This document shows, piece after piece, positions 44,636 to 55,262 of a DNA stretch of 64,000 nt (position 1 is the first letter of the stretch; every line of letters starts with the position of its first letter). The translations under genes and the position numbers were made by a program. The notes beneath the pieces were generated by a model. That model saw only the letters and a program-made list of their open reading frames with translations, made no database searches and was not told where the DNA came from. This stretch comes from Dermacentor variabilis (taxonomy: Eukaryota; Arthropoda; Arachnida; Ixodida; Ixodidae): positions 16,823,631 through 16,887,630 of the forward strand of contig NC_134569.1 of NCBI RefSeq assembly GCF_050947875.1, in the 5' to 3' direction.

Positions 44636-44815
44636 AGACGCCGAAGGGGGAAGTCTGCGGACTTATTTCGTCCCCATAGGGTTCTTTGACGTGCCCTCAA
44701 CGTTCGGCACGCGAGTGCTTTTGTATCCGTGATGTGGCTGTCGCGACCGGGATTCAAACCGGCGACCTGATGGTCAGCAGCAGAACGCCACATTCGTTGA
44801 ACCATGCACGGGGGC
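44636..44815 (-). mobile_element. Diverged tRNA-derived SINE
   Basis: On the minus strand a B-box-like GGTTTGAATCCC sits in a tRNA-like head (about 44738-44812). It is followed by a body with GTCAAAGAACCCTATGGGG and TTCGGCGTCTCACATAG, parallel to the GTTAAAGAACCCCAGGTGG and TACGGCGTGCCTCATAA blocks of the other two SINEs. It is much more diverged, and no target duplication was resolved. Confidence 0.55.
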
Positions 44816-44829
44816 GGCTGAATAGCACC

Positions 44830-45935
44830 AGTGCAAACGGGAAAACTGCACTAACAACTTTGGACATACGTGCGAGCTAAGGGGAGGGAAGGAAGAAATT
44901 TGTGGGTTTATGTTCTCTTTCACGTTTTGCTGGTGAATTCGGCTGCGATTAAGAGGACGCGCGTACAGGTCGAGTCCGTGTGCCGAAGACATAGAGGGAG
45001 AGGAAATACGAAAAATGCAGATAGAGATAGAAATAGGAGATAGGAAAATTTACGGCAGAACTCATCTCACGATGACTCTGGACGGTAATGCGAATAGCGT
45101 TCGAGCAATCTAACGACAGATCGCATTACTGAACTGACGTTTATATGACGCGTGTAGTGGTAATTGTGAGCGTCTTGTCGCCCCAGCTATATGCCACATA
45201 CTCCAATACCGTCCCACTTTGCCTTGGCACTCGCTTGCCATGGTCGCCCAGGAGCATAACGGCACCACGACGACTGTATGACGCTGATGCATAGACGACT
45301 GCCACGTCTCAACACCACAAAGGCGTTAATTGGACGTCTGCCACGTGTCAAACCACCACCACCTCCTATCGAGACGCCAACGCAGCGTGGACGCCGGCTG
45401 TTGAAGGGTCCCACGAAAGGTGCTCACCCCACCATTACCAATAAGCCTGAGCAAAGGATGAAAAGGAGCGCGACAACGACGACGGACTGGGTGTCGCAGC
45501 TTGCATTCTTGCCGCGGATTCCAAACCAGTCCCTTCGGAAGCGGAGTTACTGCGGGTTATTGCGAGCATGGGCGTGGTATCGCAACGGAGTCAACGGTTA
45601 TGATTTGATGCTGGACAGTCTTCAGATTCCCCAGTCGACTCGCCTAGGGTAGACGGCGGTATTAAAAGCGGATATTTCTCGATAGCGGGACAGAGGGTAC
45701 TGATGTGAACTGAGGCGTTTAACTTGCTCCTGCATGAAGTGCGCTTCCGTAACTGGAGCCGTGTAACAAAGCTAATGGAAACATTTTTCCTTCATTTTTA
45801 CAACCTGACGTAGCAGTCGAAGGGCTTGGTGGATTCCATGGCCTGGACGCCACCCTAGCCGCAACACGACGAAATACCGGAGAAGTGATATCTATCTATT
45901 TTTAATTAATTCATTACAAATACCTACAGCGCCCG
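44830..45935. other. No recognisable gene
   Basis: The longest frame, 124 codons at 45278-45652 on the plus strand, is Pro/Arg-rich and unlike any family I know. Confidence 0.5.
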
Positions 45936-45939
45936 AAGG

Positions 45940-46845
45940 AAGGAAAAAGTGGAGAAGGAAGGCAGGGAGGTTAACCAGTTTAGCTTAACCGGTTTGCTAC
46001 CCTACACATGGGAGCGGGATGGGGGGGGATGAAAGACGGGGAGAAGAGATAGAGAGCACATAACACGGCACACACATCGCTGGTTACAGTCTGTCACTCT
46101 TGCGCGGTACGTGACATCACTGTCACAGCCGCTTGTCCAAGCCCGTCTCCTTCATAAACCGAAGTAGACCCTTCGTCGCCTTCACCTGCGATGTCTTCTG
46201 TCGGCGGCATGTGAAAATCGTGTCGAGGGACAATGGCCTAGTGTCAAGGTGCTGAACATTGTATTCAGGACAGTCGCACAGAATGTGTTCCAGCGTCTCC
46301 TCGCAAAGACAGGCATTGCAGAGAGCGTTGTCGGCCATCCCAATGTGAAACGAGTAAGATTGCGTGAAGGCCACCCCTAGCCATAAGCGATAAAGCAGGG
46401 TGGCCTCACTTCAGCGGAGTCCAGTTGGCGTACAGAGATGCATCAAGGAGGGCAGGTCGTGTTGACGATTGCTCCAGTTGGTCTGGCTGCTTGGTGTGCA
46501 CCATACAGAGAGCGTGATCTCCCGTGCAAGCACTCGATGTCTGCTGGCTGCGTCGGACCGTGAAAGTGGTATGGCCTCTTCCTGTGTGTCTTCAAGAGCT
46601 GTCCGAGCGGCTTTATCGGCGTCTTCATTTCCTATGACGCCGCAGTGACTTGGCAGCCACTGAAACGTCACGTGATGTCCTTTCTAATGTGATGTATGGA
46701 GTAGGCATCTAATATCGAGCACGAACTGTTCGAATGGCCCACGACGCAGAGCTGATAGCACAGATTGTAGGGCTGCCTTTGAGTCACTGAAAATTGACCA
46801 TTGTCGAGGTGGTTCCCGGTTGGGCATTATCGTATGGGGCTTAAT
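45940..46845 (-). pseudogene. LINE fragment: RNase H and C-terminal zinc finger, minus strand
   Basis: Reading the minus strand from 46845: FSDSKAALQSVLSALR, then after a stop VTFQWLPSHCGVIGNEDADKAA (RNase H catalytic His/Asp region, 46671-46411). Next comes IGMADNALCNACLCEETLEHILCDCPE (C-x2-C-x7-H-x4-C finger, 46374-46123), and a stop after GLDKRL. The 3' untranslated part contains AGGTTAACCAG/GCTACCCTAC. Reverse transcriptase and ORF1 are missing. A second copy of the family is at 61665-62895. Confidence 0.8.
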
Positions 46846-47262
46846 TACAAACATAAAGGTCAAAAATAGAACGTCGCGAATACATGCATCAAATAAGTTA
46901 TGGTGCTAAAATACAATCAACGTGATTAAAGAGGGAGACTACACATCCAATACCAAGCATAATTTTTTTACATAATGCATAAAACAGCGCTCTCGAAGTA
47001 TTATCTAAAACAGGTTCATGTGAAGTCCTCTATGGCAAATGAAAAATTAGGTGCAGACACTATCTCATCAGAGAGCGAATCCCATTCTGAAATTCTTCGA
47101 GGGAACAATGAAAATTTAAATACTTTTATATTACTTTGATAGGGTCTTACTTTCTTGGAATTGTTGCTTCTCTTAGGCTGATAATTAGGTTGTCTTAAAT
47201 ATATTTTCTTGTTGATTCCTGTGCTACCGCTGTTTAGGTTGTGTAGAAACACTGAATATTTT
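46846..47262 (-). pseudogene. LINE fragment: Jockey/CR1-like C-terminus, minus strand
   Basis: Frame 47252-47016 contains KVRPYQSNIKVFKFSLFPR followed by RISEWDSLSDEIV. This is the conserved end of Jockey/CR1-type polymerases (an FFPRTIKEWN-like motif). About 170 bp of 3' untranslated sequence follows to 46846, where the RNase H LINE fragment begins. Confidence 0.65.
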
Positions 47263-47265
47263 TCT

Positions 47266-47420
47266 GCGGAGGAGGAGGAGGAGGAGGAAAGAACTTTATT
47301 CCTGTCCTGTACAAGGTGTTGCCACCTGCTTGGCTAGTCCCATGTTGGGACCGGGAGGTGAAGCCTCCTATCCCTATCACGGGCGTACTAGACAGCCAGG
47401 ACTTGAGGGATATGATCTGG
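47266..47420 (-). mobile_element. LINE 3' end with (CCT)n tail, minus strand
   Basis: Minus-strand sequence runs CTAGCCAAGCAGGTGGCAAC, then AATAAAGTTCTTTCC and (CCT)n at 47269-47288. A poly(A)-like signal followed by a simple repeat is typical of a 5'-truncated LINE insertion. No coding part remains. Confidence 0.55.
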
Positions 47421-47596
47421 AGATCTTATCATTCCTAAAAACCGATTCCGGGAAATGCCAGGGCCTAGCGACCCACACTCCCAGAGCAGATGTGGGCAGC
47501 AACTTCCACCCCAGATTTTCCCTGATTTGCGAACCTCTAATTTTGTAGTCATAGATGCTGTAGGAGTTGGAGGAAATCTCAACGCTGGCAACCAGT
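47421..47596 (-). mobile_element. Truncated internal start of an older LTR element (element X)
   Basis: Directly after the LTR end at 47597, the minus strand reads AC then TGGTTGCCAGCGTTGAGA, aligned with the primer-binding site of copy 2. Less than 200 bp of internal sequence is left before LINE sequence begins. Confidence 0.6.
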
Positions 47597-47685
47597 TGTA
47601 CGGGTTATAGTAGGGCATGAAATATGTAGTAGCTGGCCCATGCCGTCGTCCAACTCTTCTACGCTTGGAACGCGGTTGTAGGGAG
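47597..47685 (-). repeat. LTR of element X, 3' portion, split by copy 2
   Basis: The last 89 bp of an LTR whose other part lies at 54534-55262. Homologous, uninterrupted sequence is present at 56976-57272. It ends TACA before the primer-binding site. Confidence 0.75.
47682..47685. repeat. Target-site duplication GGAG (copy 2), low side
   Basis: GGAG recurs at 54534-54537. The empty paralogue at about 57060 has the motif once. Confidence 0.8.
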
Positions 47686-48468
47686 TGTTTTGGATCGGAC
47701 CGCTGGTACGATCTGTTGGGAACTCGGCGCTGACGCCCGTGGTTGTACCTGGGTCGCAAGCCCCAAGGGTAGCGTTGGCCTGGCGGCCTGGGGTACAACT
47801 GGAAGCATCCGAAGGTCCCGGCAAAGCATGAGTCGACTGGTAACAACGAAACAACTTGTTTATTTTAACATCGCAAAGAGTTGGCGGTCAGGTTTGACCG
47901 AAGTAGAGAGACGGGAGAGCACTTCACTCAACAGAAGAAATCGGAGCCCTCCTTTTTGCGTCCGGGGGCAGCTGTTTTTATACTCTCGCAGTTGAGGGCA
48001 AGAAGGAACCCCTCAAAAGACGAGCACGTGAATGTACAATGGGCTAATGGTGACGCACACTGTCGTAGCGCTGCCGTAGCACCATGTCGAGCACGATCTC
48101 GTAGCACCCTGTCGAGCACGATCTCGTAGCACCCTGTTGTAGCGCTGCCGGTCGGGCACAATGACTGTAATGAGAGGATGGTCCCTGCTTTGGCATCGCC
48201 TGTTTCGGGCACAATGACTGGAATGAGATCCCTGCTTTGGCATCGCCTGTTTCGGGCACAATGACTGGAATGAGATCCCTGCTTTGGCATCGCCTGTTTC
48301 GGGCACAATGACTGGAATGCGAGGATGATCCCTAGGCGGTCGCATCGCCACAGTCGCGCCTGGAAACACCTGGCGATGAGTGTTGCGGCGACGACGATCG
48401 GGCCAAAATGTCTGCCGCCCCGCCGCAGTCGCGCCGGCAAAACCACGTGTCGCAGGCGAAACGCAACA
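47686..48468 (-). repeat. 3' LTR of copy 2
   Basis: 783 bp. U3 lacks the 85-bp duplication of copy 1. Instead it carries three 47-bp tandem units (register at 48183, 48230 and 48277), each containing TTGTGCCCGAAACAGGCGAT on the minus strand, plus a repeated GCTACGAGATCGTGCTCGAC block. Confidence 0.9.
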
Positions 48469-48953
48469 GACCGCCCCGCCGGGGGAAGGAGATCCCGATG
48501 GACAGGGGACTGCATCCGCTGTCCGGAGGGATGTCGCTCGATGATGCTCATAACCGAAGTCGGGCGTCCCTCGACGTTCCTTGAGCGCAGCGCACAGAGA
48601 AGGCCTCGTTCTCTTGTTCAGGTTCGCACGGGACACTGCAAAGTGACTTCGGGAGAGTTCACATTTTTGTTCTCGTTCCCGGCAAGCGTTAGAACTACGC
48701 TGAAACTCAACCGCTCAGTCAGCAAGCACGGCACAACCCTCACTAAGCCCTGCCAGGCTCTTTCCCCTTTTTATACCACTGCCTAGTTCCTTACAGTAGT
48801 CTAGCATCACTCAGAACGCGTCCACAAATTGAAAAATTGCACTAGAAAGCATATCATCACTTTGAAACACTAAACAAAAGCAATATGTTAAAAAAAATCC
48901 TGCCTCAGGAAGAAAAACATCAGTAACAAACAATTTTGAGGCTGATTCCTACG
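48469..48953 (-). other. 3' untranslated internal region of copy 2, with a second TATA box
   Basis: Matches 24639-25123 of copy 1 closely. TATAAAAA on the minus strand at 48775-48768. Confidence 0.6.
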
Positions 48954-51900
48954 TTAGGGGCTTCGACTTAAGCCATCGGCGTTACCGTTGAGACTCCCCT
49001 TTTTGTAACGCACCTCAAAGGAATATTGTTGTAAAGCGAGGCTCCAGCGCAGGAGGCGGCCATTTTTGGGAGAGATGGTCTGCAGCCATTGGAGAGGGCA
49101 GTGATCCGTCTCAATGATAAACCTCGAGCCGGCTAGATAGCATGACAATTTCTGAACGGCCCACACGAGACACGCACACTCTTTCTCGGTGGCGCTATAC
49201 GCCTGCTCACGACTGGTCAGCTTACGACTAGCATACAGGACGGGGTGTTCTACTTCTCCATTTTCCCGTTGGCACAGTACAACGCCCATGCCTCGCTCAC
49301 TAGCATCGCACTGAACAATGAACCCTTTTGTATAGTCTGGCGATCGTAGCACAGGCTGGCTTGTTAGGGCACTCTTTAGGGCGCTAAAAGCTCTTTCCTT
49401 TGTCTCGTCCCAGACGACTGTTTGAGGCTCTGTCTTTCTTAGAGCATCCGTCAGGGGAGCCGCGATATCAGAGTACCTAGGGATGTACCTCTGATAGTAG
49501 CCGGCGACACCTAAGAACGACCGAATATCGGTCTTTGTGCGCGGTTGCGGAAAGTCTCGCACAGCGGCCACTTTTATTTCAGAGGGGCGGCGACGACCCT
49601 GACCAATCACGTGACCGAGGTAGACAACCTCGGCCTGTGCTAACTGGCACTTAGGAGCCTTTACTGTCAAGCCTGCTTCGCGCAGGCGGGTTAGCACTGC
49701 CCGCAAGTGTGTCATATGCTCAGACCAGGATGCGGAGAATATCGCTACGTCGTCTAGATACGGTAAAGCGAATTCTTGCTGTCCCCGCAACACTTTATCC
49801 ATGAGGCTTGAAAAACAGTATGGCGCGTTCTTCAAACCAAAACTCAACACTTTAGGACGGAATGTTCCCATTGGTGAAATGAACGCCGCATACCTACTAG
49901 CCTCTTCCGTAAGTGGAACCTGCCAATAACCCCTGACAAGATCTAGGGTGGAAATAAACTGAGCGCTACTAACTTTCTCAAGGCGCTCCTCGATGTTAGG
50001 GATCGGATAAATTTGATCCTTAGTGATGGAATTAAGCCTGCGGTAGTCGACGCAAGGACGAGGTTCCTTGCCCGGTACCTCAACTAAAATCAAAGGGGAG
50101 GTATAATCACTCTCACCTGCCTCAATAACACCGAGCTGTAGCATTTTCTTTACCTCAGCCTTCATAATATCGCTCTGGCGGGGTGACACCCGATACGCCT
50201 TGGATCGTACTGGCTCTGGGGAGGTAAGTTCTATATCATGAGTAAGTACAGAAGTCCTACCAGGCCTCTCAGAGAACAGACCTTGAAACTCTTGTAATAG
50301 CTGGTGTAGTTCGGTTTTCTGCTCGGGCGACAGCGGTGCTTTACTGATAAGGTCACTAATGACTTGACCGGTGTCTTCCCTGTTCGTCACTGAGCCTAAT
50401 CCTGGAAGCTCGACCGGAAGCTCTTCAGGAACGTTTATCATCATGCACACCACTGCTTCCCTTTGTCTATAAGGTTTGAGCAGATTACAGTGGTAAACTT
50501 GCTGTGCTTTCCGCTTTCCTGGCAGACTTACCACGTAGTTAACGTCCGACAGTTTCTGAACAATTCGTGCTGGGCCCTCCCACTGCACGTCTAGTTTGTT
50601 GTTTAGCGATGTGCGCAATATCATGACCTCATCGCCAACCTCAAAACGACGGGCCCTGGCTGTCCGATCATAATAAACCTTGGCCCTCTGCTGGGCCTTT
50701 GTCATTGCTTCACCTGACAACTCCTGTGCCCTTCTTAAGCGTTCGAGGAGCTTAAGCACGTACTCCACCACGACTGGGTCGTCGCCCCTACCTTCCCACG
50801 ATTCTCGAAGCATGCGAAGCGGAGATCGAAGCGAGCGACCGTACACCAGTTCAGCTGGCGAAAACCCCGTAGCCGCATGCGGCGCGGTTCTTAACGCAAA
50901 CATCACCCCAGGCAAACACAGCTCCCAGTCAGTTCGATGTTCAAAACACAACGCTCTCAACACGCGCTTCATGACGGAGTGGAGCTTCTCAACGGAATTC
51001 GACTGTGGGTGGTACACTGAGCTGTGTAGCAGCTTTACCCCACACCTTTCGAGAAAAGTTGTCGTCAAAGCGCTAGTAAACACTGTGCCCTGATCTGATT
51101 GAATTTCTGCAGGAAAACCAACTCGCGCAAATATGGACAGTAGTGCATTAACTATCTCAACTGAGCTGAGTTCTTTAAGCGGCACTGCTTCAGGGAACTT
51201 TGTCGCTGGGCAGATCACAGTCAAAATGTGTCTGTACCCCGTGGCTGTTACCGGCAGAGGTCCCACAGTATCAATAACGAGCCGTCTAAAAGGCTCCGTA
51301 ATGATAGGTACCAATTTCAACGGCGCCCTCGATTTGTCCCCTGGTTTGCCCACCCGCTGACAAGTGTCACATGTCCTCACGAAATGGTCTGCGTCCCGAA
51401 AACACCCTGGCCAATAGTACTCTTGCAAGAGACGGTCCTTAGTTTTCTTAACTCCTAGGTGTCCGGACCATGAACCCCCGTGCGTCAAGCGCAACAGATC
51501 CTGACGATAGCATTGAGGCACGATCAGCTGATCGAATTCCACTCCTCGGCGGTCTAGATACTTCCGGTACAGGACTCCACCTCTTTCCACAAAACGCGCA
51601 GTTTTCCTGGCGATACCTTCTTTGACATTGCAGCGCACGTTTTCCAGGCTGCCATCTTTTTTTTGCTCGGCTATCAAAGCCGACCGGCTGACTTTTAGCA
51701 ACCTATCAAGTCCGTCTGACGTAGGCGCGATGAGCAAATCAGTAGATAGCTCTTCTAACTTTCCCGAATCGGGATTTTCCTCTCCAGTATCTGGCGCCTT
51801 CAACGCTACAGACTCAATTTTATTCAGTTCGGGCGTGCTCTGAATATCAGCTTGCTGCGCCTCTGACCCTTTTTCGTTGTTTGATAACGTCGGCCCCGCA

Positions 51901-53396
51901 ACTACCGCCTTTGCAGCGAGCTCCCGAACCTTCGATCTGGTTAAGGCCTGAACACTAGCTTCACCAAACAAAAGCCCCTTCTCGCGCAGGAGGTGATCGG
52001 ACCTGTTTGAAAATAGGTACGGGTACTGGGGTGGCAGCATAGATGACACTGCCGCCTCTGTCTCAAGCGCTCCGAAAGGTCCTTCAATAAGCACCTTTGC
52101 TACTGGCAGACACACGCTATGAGCTTCCACGGCTTGCTTGATCCACGCGCACTCGCCCGTGAACATATGGGGTTCTACGTAAGATGGGTGAACTACATCC
52201 ATCGTAGCTGCGGAATCGCGAAGCACTCGGCACTCTTTCCCGTTCACGAGGAGGTCTCGCATGTAAGGCTCGAGAAGCTTCATGTTCTCGTCAGTGCTGC
52301 CTATTGAAAAAAACACAACTTTTGGTGTTGTTTCCGGACACTGCGCCGAAAAGTGACCCGGCTTCTGGCACGTATAACAAACGCCCGCTCGCCTCATCTC
52401 GAACCGCTTTCTGCGTTTGGCTGCCGCCGTCTCTTTACGTCTGGTCGGACTGCTTTCACTCGCATCCGCACTACGCGTGTCCCCCTTTGCTCTCATGGGT
52501 GTGAACTTCGGCCTCTCAAACTTCGAGCCAAATTCACCCTTTTGACCGTCCTTAGCTCCGCGAGCTCGACGCGTCACAAACTCCTCGGCTAGCTCAGCGG
52601 CTTTAGCCACCGTACAAACGTCCGGCCTATCCAAGACCCAGTATCGCACGTTCTCCGGTAACCGACTATAAAACTGTTCTAGCCCGAAACACTGCAGAAC
52701 TTTATCGTGGTCACCAAACGCTTTCTCTTCTTTGAGCCACTCCTGCATGTTCGACATCAGCCTATACGCAAACTCTGTATATGACTCACTTCTGCCTTTC
52801 TCATTTTCCCGAAACTTCCGACGGAACGCCTCCGCAGACAGCCGGTACTTTTTTAGCAGACTCGATTTTACTTTGTCGAAATCCTCTGCTTCCTCTCTAT
52901 CCAAGCGAGCGACTACGTCGGCCGCCTCGCCGGGTAACAAAGTGAGCAAGCGCTGTGGCCACGTTTCCCGAGAGAACCCCTGCTTCTCGCACGTTCGCTC
53001 AAAGTTAACCAGGAACAAACCAATGTCCTCTCCAAGCTTAAACGGCCGCATCAGGTCAGTCATTTTGAACAATACGCGTTCTCCTGCACCGTGTGCCTGA
53101 CTTCCATTACGAGCGCGTTCCATCTCTACCTCAAGACGCTTCATTTCCAAAGCGTGTTGACGGTCACGCTCTTGTTGCTCTCGCTCTTTCTGTTCTTTAC
53201 GTTCACGTTCTTCTTTTTCTTTTGCAGTCTCCCTCTCTTCAATAGTCTCAAGGCATTCCGACAGCTCGTCATCCTCAGCCTCTAACTCAAGAATAGCCTT
53301 TAGCAGTTCTGGTTTTCTGAGTTTGTCTGAGACATCCAGACCCAACTCTCTTGCAAGCTCCAACAATTTCGGTTTGCGCAACGACTTCAAATCCAT
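48954..53396 (-). CDS. Gag-Pol polyprotein of LTR retrotransposon copy 2, 1480 aa, order Gag-PR-IN-RT-RH
   Basis: An intact frame nearly identical to the copy 1 protein along its whole length. It is 12 residues shorter: 10 are missing from the charged coiled coil after ETAK, and 2 from the linker before the zinc knuckle. Scattered substitutions include FVRTCDTC against FVGSCDTC in the integrase finger. All key motifs are kept: CYTCQKPGHFSAQC, LRDSAATMDVV, the integrase HHCC and D-D-34-E triad, YLDD in the polymerase and QCDASERG in RNase H. Integrase precedes reverse transcriptase here too, so the order is a property of the family and not a rearranged copy. The start is the ATG at 53396 (AGCAGCCATGG context, as in copy 1). 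Confidence 0.93.
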   Translation of the reverse strand: MDLKSLRKPKLLELARELGLDVSDKLRKPELLKAILELEAEDDELSECLETIEERETAKEKEERERKEQKEREQQERDRQHALEMKRLEVEMERARNGSQAHGAGERVLFKMTDLMRPFKLGEDIGLFLVNFERTCEKQGFSRETWPQRLLTLLPGEAADVVARLDREEAEDFDKVKSSLLKKYRLSAEAFRRKFRENEKGRSESYTEFAYRLMSNMQEWLKEEKAFGDHDKVLQCFGLEQFYSRLPENVRYWVLDRPDVCTVAKAAELAEEFVTRRARGAKDGQKGEFGSKFERPKFTPMRAKGDTRSADASESSPTRRKETAAAKRRKRFEMRRAGVCYTCQKPGHFSAQCPETTPKVVFFSIGSTDENMKLLEPYMRDLLVNGKECRVLRDSAATMDVVHPSYVEPHMFTGECAWIKQAVEAHSVCLPVAKVLIEGPFGALETEAAVSSMLPPQYPYLFSNRSDHLLREKGLLFGEASVQALTRSKVRELAAKAVVAGPTLSNNEKGSEAQQADIQSTPELNKIESVALKAPDTGEENPDSGKLEELSTDLLIAPTSDGLDRLLKVSRSALIAEQKKDGSLENVRCNVKEGIARKTARFVERGGVLYRKYLDRRGVEFDQLIVPQCYRQDLLRLTHGGSWSGHLGVKKTKDRLLQEYYWPGCFRDADHFVRTCDTCQRVGKPGDKSRAPLKLVPIITEPFRRLVIDTVGPLPVTATGYRHILTVICPATKFPEAVPLKELSSVEIVNALLSIFARVGFPAEIQSDQGTVFTSALTTTFLERCGVKLLHSSVYHPQSNSVEKLHSVMKRVLRALCFEHRTDWELCLPGVMFALRTAPHAATGFSPAELVYGRSLRSPLRMLRESWEGRGDDPVVVEYVLKLLERLRRAQELSGEAMTKAQQRAKVYYDRTARARRFEVGDEVMILRTSLNNKLDVQWEGPARIVQKLSDVNYVVSLPGKRKAQQVYHCNLLKPYRQREAVVCMMINVPEELPVELPGLGSVTNREDTGQVISDLISKAPLSPEQKTELHQLLQEFQGLFSERPGRTSVLTHDIELTSPEPVRSKAYRVSPRQSDIMKAEVKKMLQLGVIEAGESDYTSPLILVEVPGKEPRPCVDYRRLNSITKDQIYPIPNIEERLEKVSSAQFISTLDLVRGYWQVPLTEEASRYAAFISPMGTFRPKVLSFGLKNAPYCFSSLMDKVLRGQQEFALPYLDDVAIFSASWSEHMTHLRAVLTRLREAGLTVKAPKCQLAQAEVVYLGHVIGQGRRRPSEIKVAAVRDFPQPRTKTDIRSFLGVAGYYQRYIPRYSDIAAPLTDALRKTEPQTVVWDETKERAFSALKSALTSQPVLRSPDYTKGFIVQCDASERGMGVVLCQRENGEVEHPVLYASRKLTSREQAYSATEKECACLVWAVQKLSCYLAGSRFIIETDHCPLQWLQTISPKNGRLLRWSLALQQYSFEVRYKKGSLNGNADGLSRSP

Positions 53397-53750
53397 GGCT
53401 GCTCTGAATGCTGCTTTCTCTACTGCTTAATATTGTCTTGCCGCACTCTAACCCGGCAGCAACGACAACCACAATTACCAGCTCTGTTTCTAACACTAAC
53501 AAAAGCCTGGCAAAGCTCAGAAGAAGAAAGTCCCGCACTCACCAAACCTAGCAGGCAGGAATTCCGCGCAGTCGTTCCGCTGCAGGCAACCAGTCGTCAC
53601 ACAGGGCTCGTTGCACTGCTCCCGGATCGTCGTTGAGCTGCTCAGCATACAGTCAACTGCATCTCTTCGCTGCTGGCCTCCGTTGTCGCGATCTCACCGC
53701 TGGCAGACATTTGTTTGAAGTCGGAGGCGATCTCACCGCTGCCAACCAGA
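53397..53750 (-). other. Leader of copy 2 with two 39-bp primer-site units
   Basis: TGGTTGGCAGCGGTGAGA lies two bases after the 5' LTR (53748-53731, minus). A diverged second unit, TGTCTGCCAGCGGTGAGA, follows 39 bp later (53709-53692). From memory, the first resembles the complement of a tRNA-Leu 3' end (CACCGCTGCCA plus CCA) with one extra T. Confidence 0.6.
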
Positions 53751-54533
53751 TGTTTGGGATCGGACCGCTGGTACGATCTGTTGGGAACTCGGCGCTGACG
53801 CCCGTGGTTGTACCTGGGTCGCAAGCCCCAAGGGTAGCGTTGGCCTGGCGGCCTGGGGTACAACTGGAAGCATCCGAAGGTCCCGGCAAAGCATGAGTCG
53901 ACTGGTAACAACGAAACAACTTGTTTATTTTAACATCGCAAAGAGTTGGCGGTCAGGTTTGACCGAAGTAGAGAGACGGGAGAGCACTTCACTCAACAGA
54001 AGAAATCGGAGCCCTCCTTTTTGCGTCCGGGGGCAGCTGTTTTTATACTCTCGCAGTTGAGGGCAAGAAGGAACCCCTCAAAAGACGAGCACGTGAATGT
54101 ACAATGGGCTAATGGTGACGCACACTGTCGTAGCGCTGCCGTAGCACCATGTCGAGCACGATCTCGTAGCACCCTGTCGAGCACGATCTCGTAGCACCCT
54201 GTTGTAGCGCTGCCGGTCGGGCACAATGACTGTAATGAGAGGATGGTCCCTGCTTTGGCATCGCCTGTTTCGGGCACAATGACTGGAATGAGATCCCTGC
54301 TTTGGCATCGCCTGTTTCGGGCACAATGACTGGAATGAGATCCCTGCTTTGGCATCGCCTGTTTCGGGCACAATGACTGGAATGCGAGGATGATCCCTAG
54401 GCGGTCGCATCGCCACAGTCGCGCCTGGAAACACCTGGCGATGAGTGTTGCGGCGACGACGATCGGGCCAAAATGTCTGCCGCCCCGCCGCAGTCGCGCC
54501 GGCAAAACCACGTGTCGCAGGCGAAACGCAACA
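53751..54533 (-). repeat. 5' LTR of copy 2
   Basis: 783 bp, matching 47686-48468. TATAAAAA on the minus strand at 54047-54040. A poly(A) signal AATAAA on the minus strand lies near 53930. Confidence 0.9.
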
Positions 54534-55262
54534 GGAGGAACTTGCTCTCATCGAGAACTAGGAGTACGGAATTTAATTACAATATTTACATTACGACAGG
54601 AGATACATTTCAACAGTCTAGCATGACTCCCAAGTGGAGCACGAAAGACGAAGCACGAAGCACTACAAGCACAACGAGCAACCAAAAACTGCTGCTTAAA
54701 AACACTCTGTCCTCCCTAGATCCCTAGGTGAGGGAAAACTGCCGTTCCACCTCTGTCCATGTGGACCGTCCAAAGTCGTCGATGGAGGCGTAGTCGACCC
54801 GCATTTGAGGGGTAGGGTCCACACTCTCACTTCCGCACTTTAGTTTCACTGAAACACCGAGTTGAGAGGGTCCTCATAGCCATGGGTTGCCTCGCTTAAC
54901 CCGAGCTGGTGTCTCTTGATTCCAGTTAGCCGTCGCGTCTGTCAATCGACTGTGATGATTTCTGGGGCCGGTGAGAAAGCACCGCGAAACACCATTTTCC
55001 AGGAGTTCTCTTGTTCCAAGTAGACCGTGAAGGCGACAGCGAATCAACTAACAATACTCGGTCCGCCGAACGGGGCTAGACTTGCTGGCGCCGTGGACTG
55101 TCCGCAGGAGGCGCATTGTTGGCTCTCCAAAACGACTCGTCGCAGCGGGCCGCGAAGTCGTCGGTTCTCCGAAGAAGGCACATTGTTGGCTTTCCAAAGC
55201 GACTCGTCGCAGCGGGCCGGGAAGGGTTTGAAGGTCACTACCCCTGCAGGCCGATCGTAACA
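54534..55262 (-). repeat. LTR of element X, 5' portion, split by copy 2
   Basis: On the minus strand it begins TGTTACGATCGGCCTGCAGG at 55262, a normal LTR start. It includes a 67-bp tandem duplication (units at 55114 and 55181 in plus coordinates) and runs to GGAG at 54534, where copy 2 interrupts it. With 47597-47685 the LTR totals about 814 bp once the 4-bp duplication is removed. The first GGAG (54534-54537) is the high-side target duplication. Confidence 0.75.

Larger units (their letters stand above)
47686..54533 (-). mobile_element. Complete LTR retrotransposon, copy 2 (integrase-before-RT), inverted
   Basis: Two 783-bp LTRs (5' at 54533-53751, 3' at 48468-47686), a 354-bp leader, a 1480-codon gag-pol (53396-48954) and a 3' untranslated internal part. 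The LTRs differ by one base at their end as far as I can read. It is inserted with a 4-bp GGAG duplication into the LTR of an older element. Same family as copy 1 but with a different U3. Confidence 0.93.

Noticed and set aside
45278..45652. 124-codon Pro/Arg-rich plus-strand frame
   Set aside because: No motif, no promoter or splice context, and overlapping frames on the other strand.
48183..48324. Regular 47-bp repeats suggesting a CRISPR array
   Set aside because: Contiguous tandem units without unique spacers, inside a retrotransposon U3 in eukaryotic DNA.
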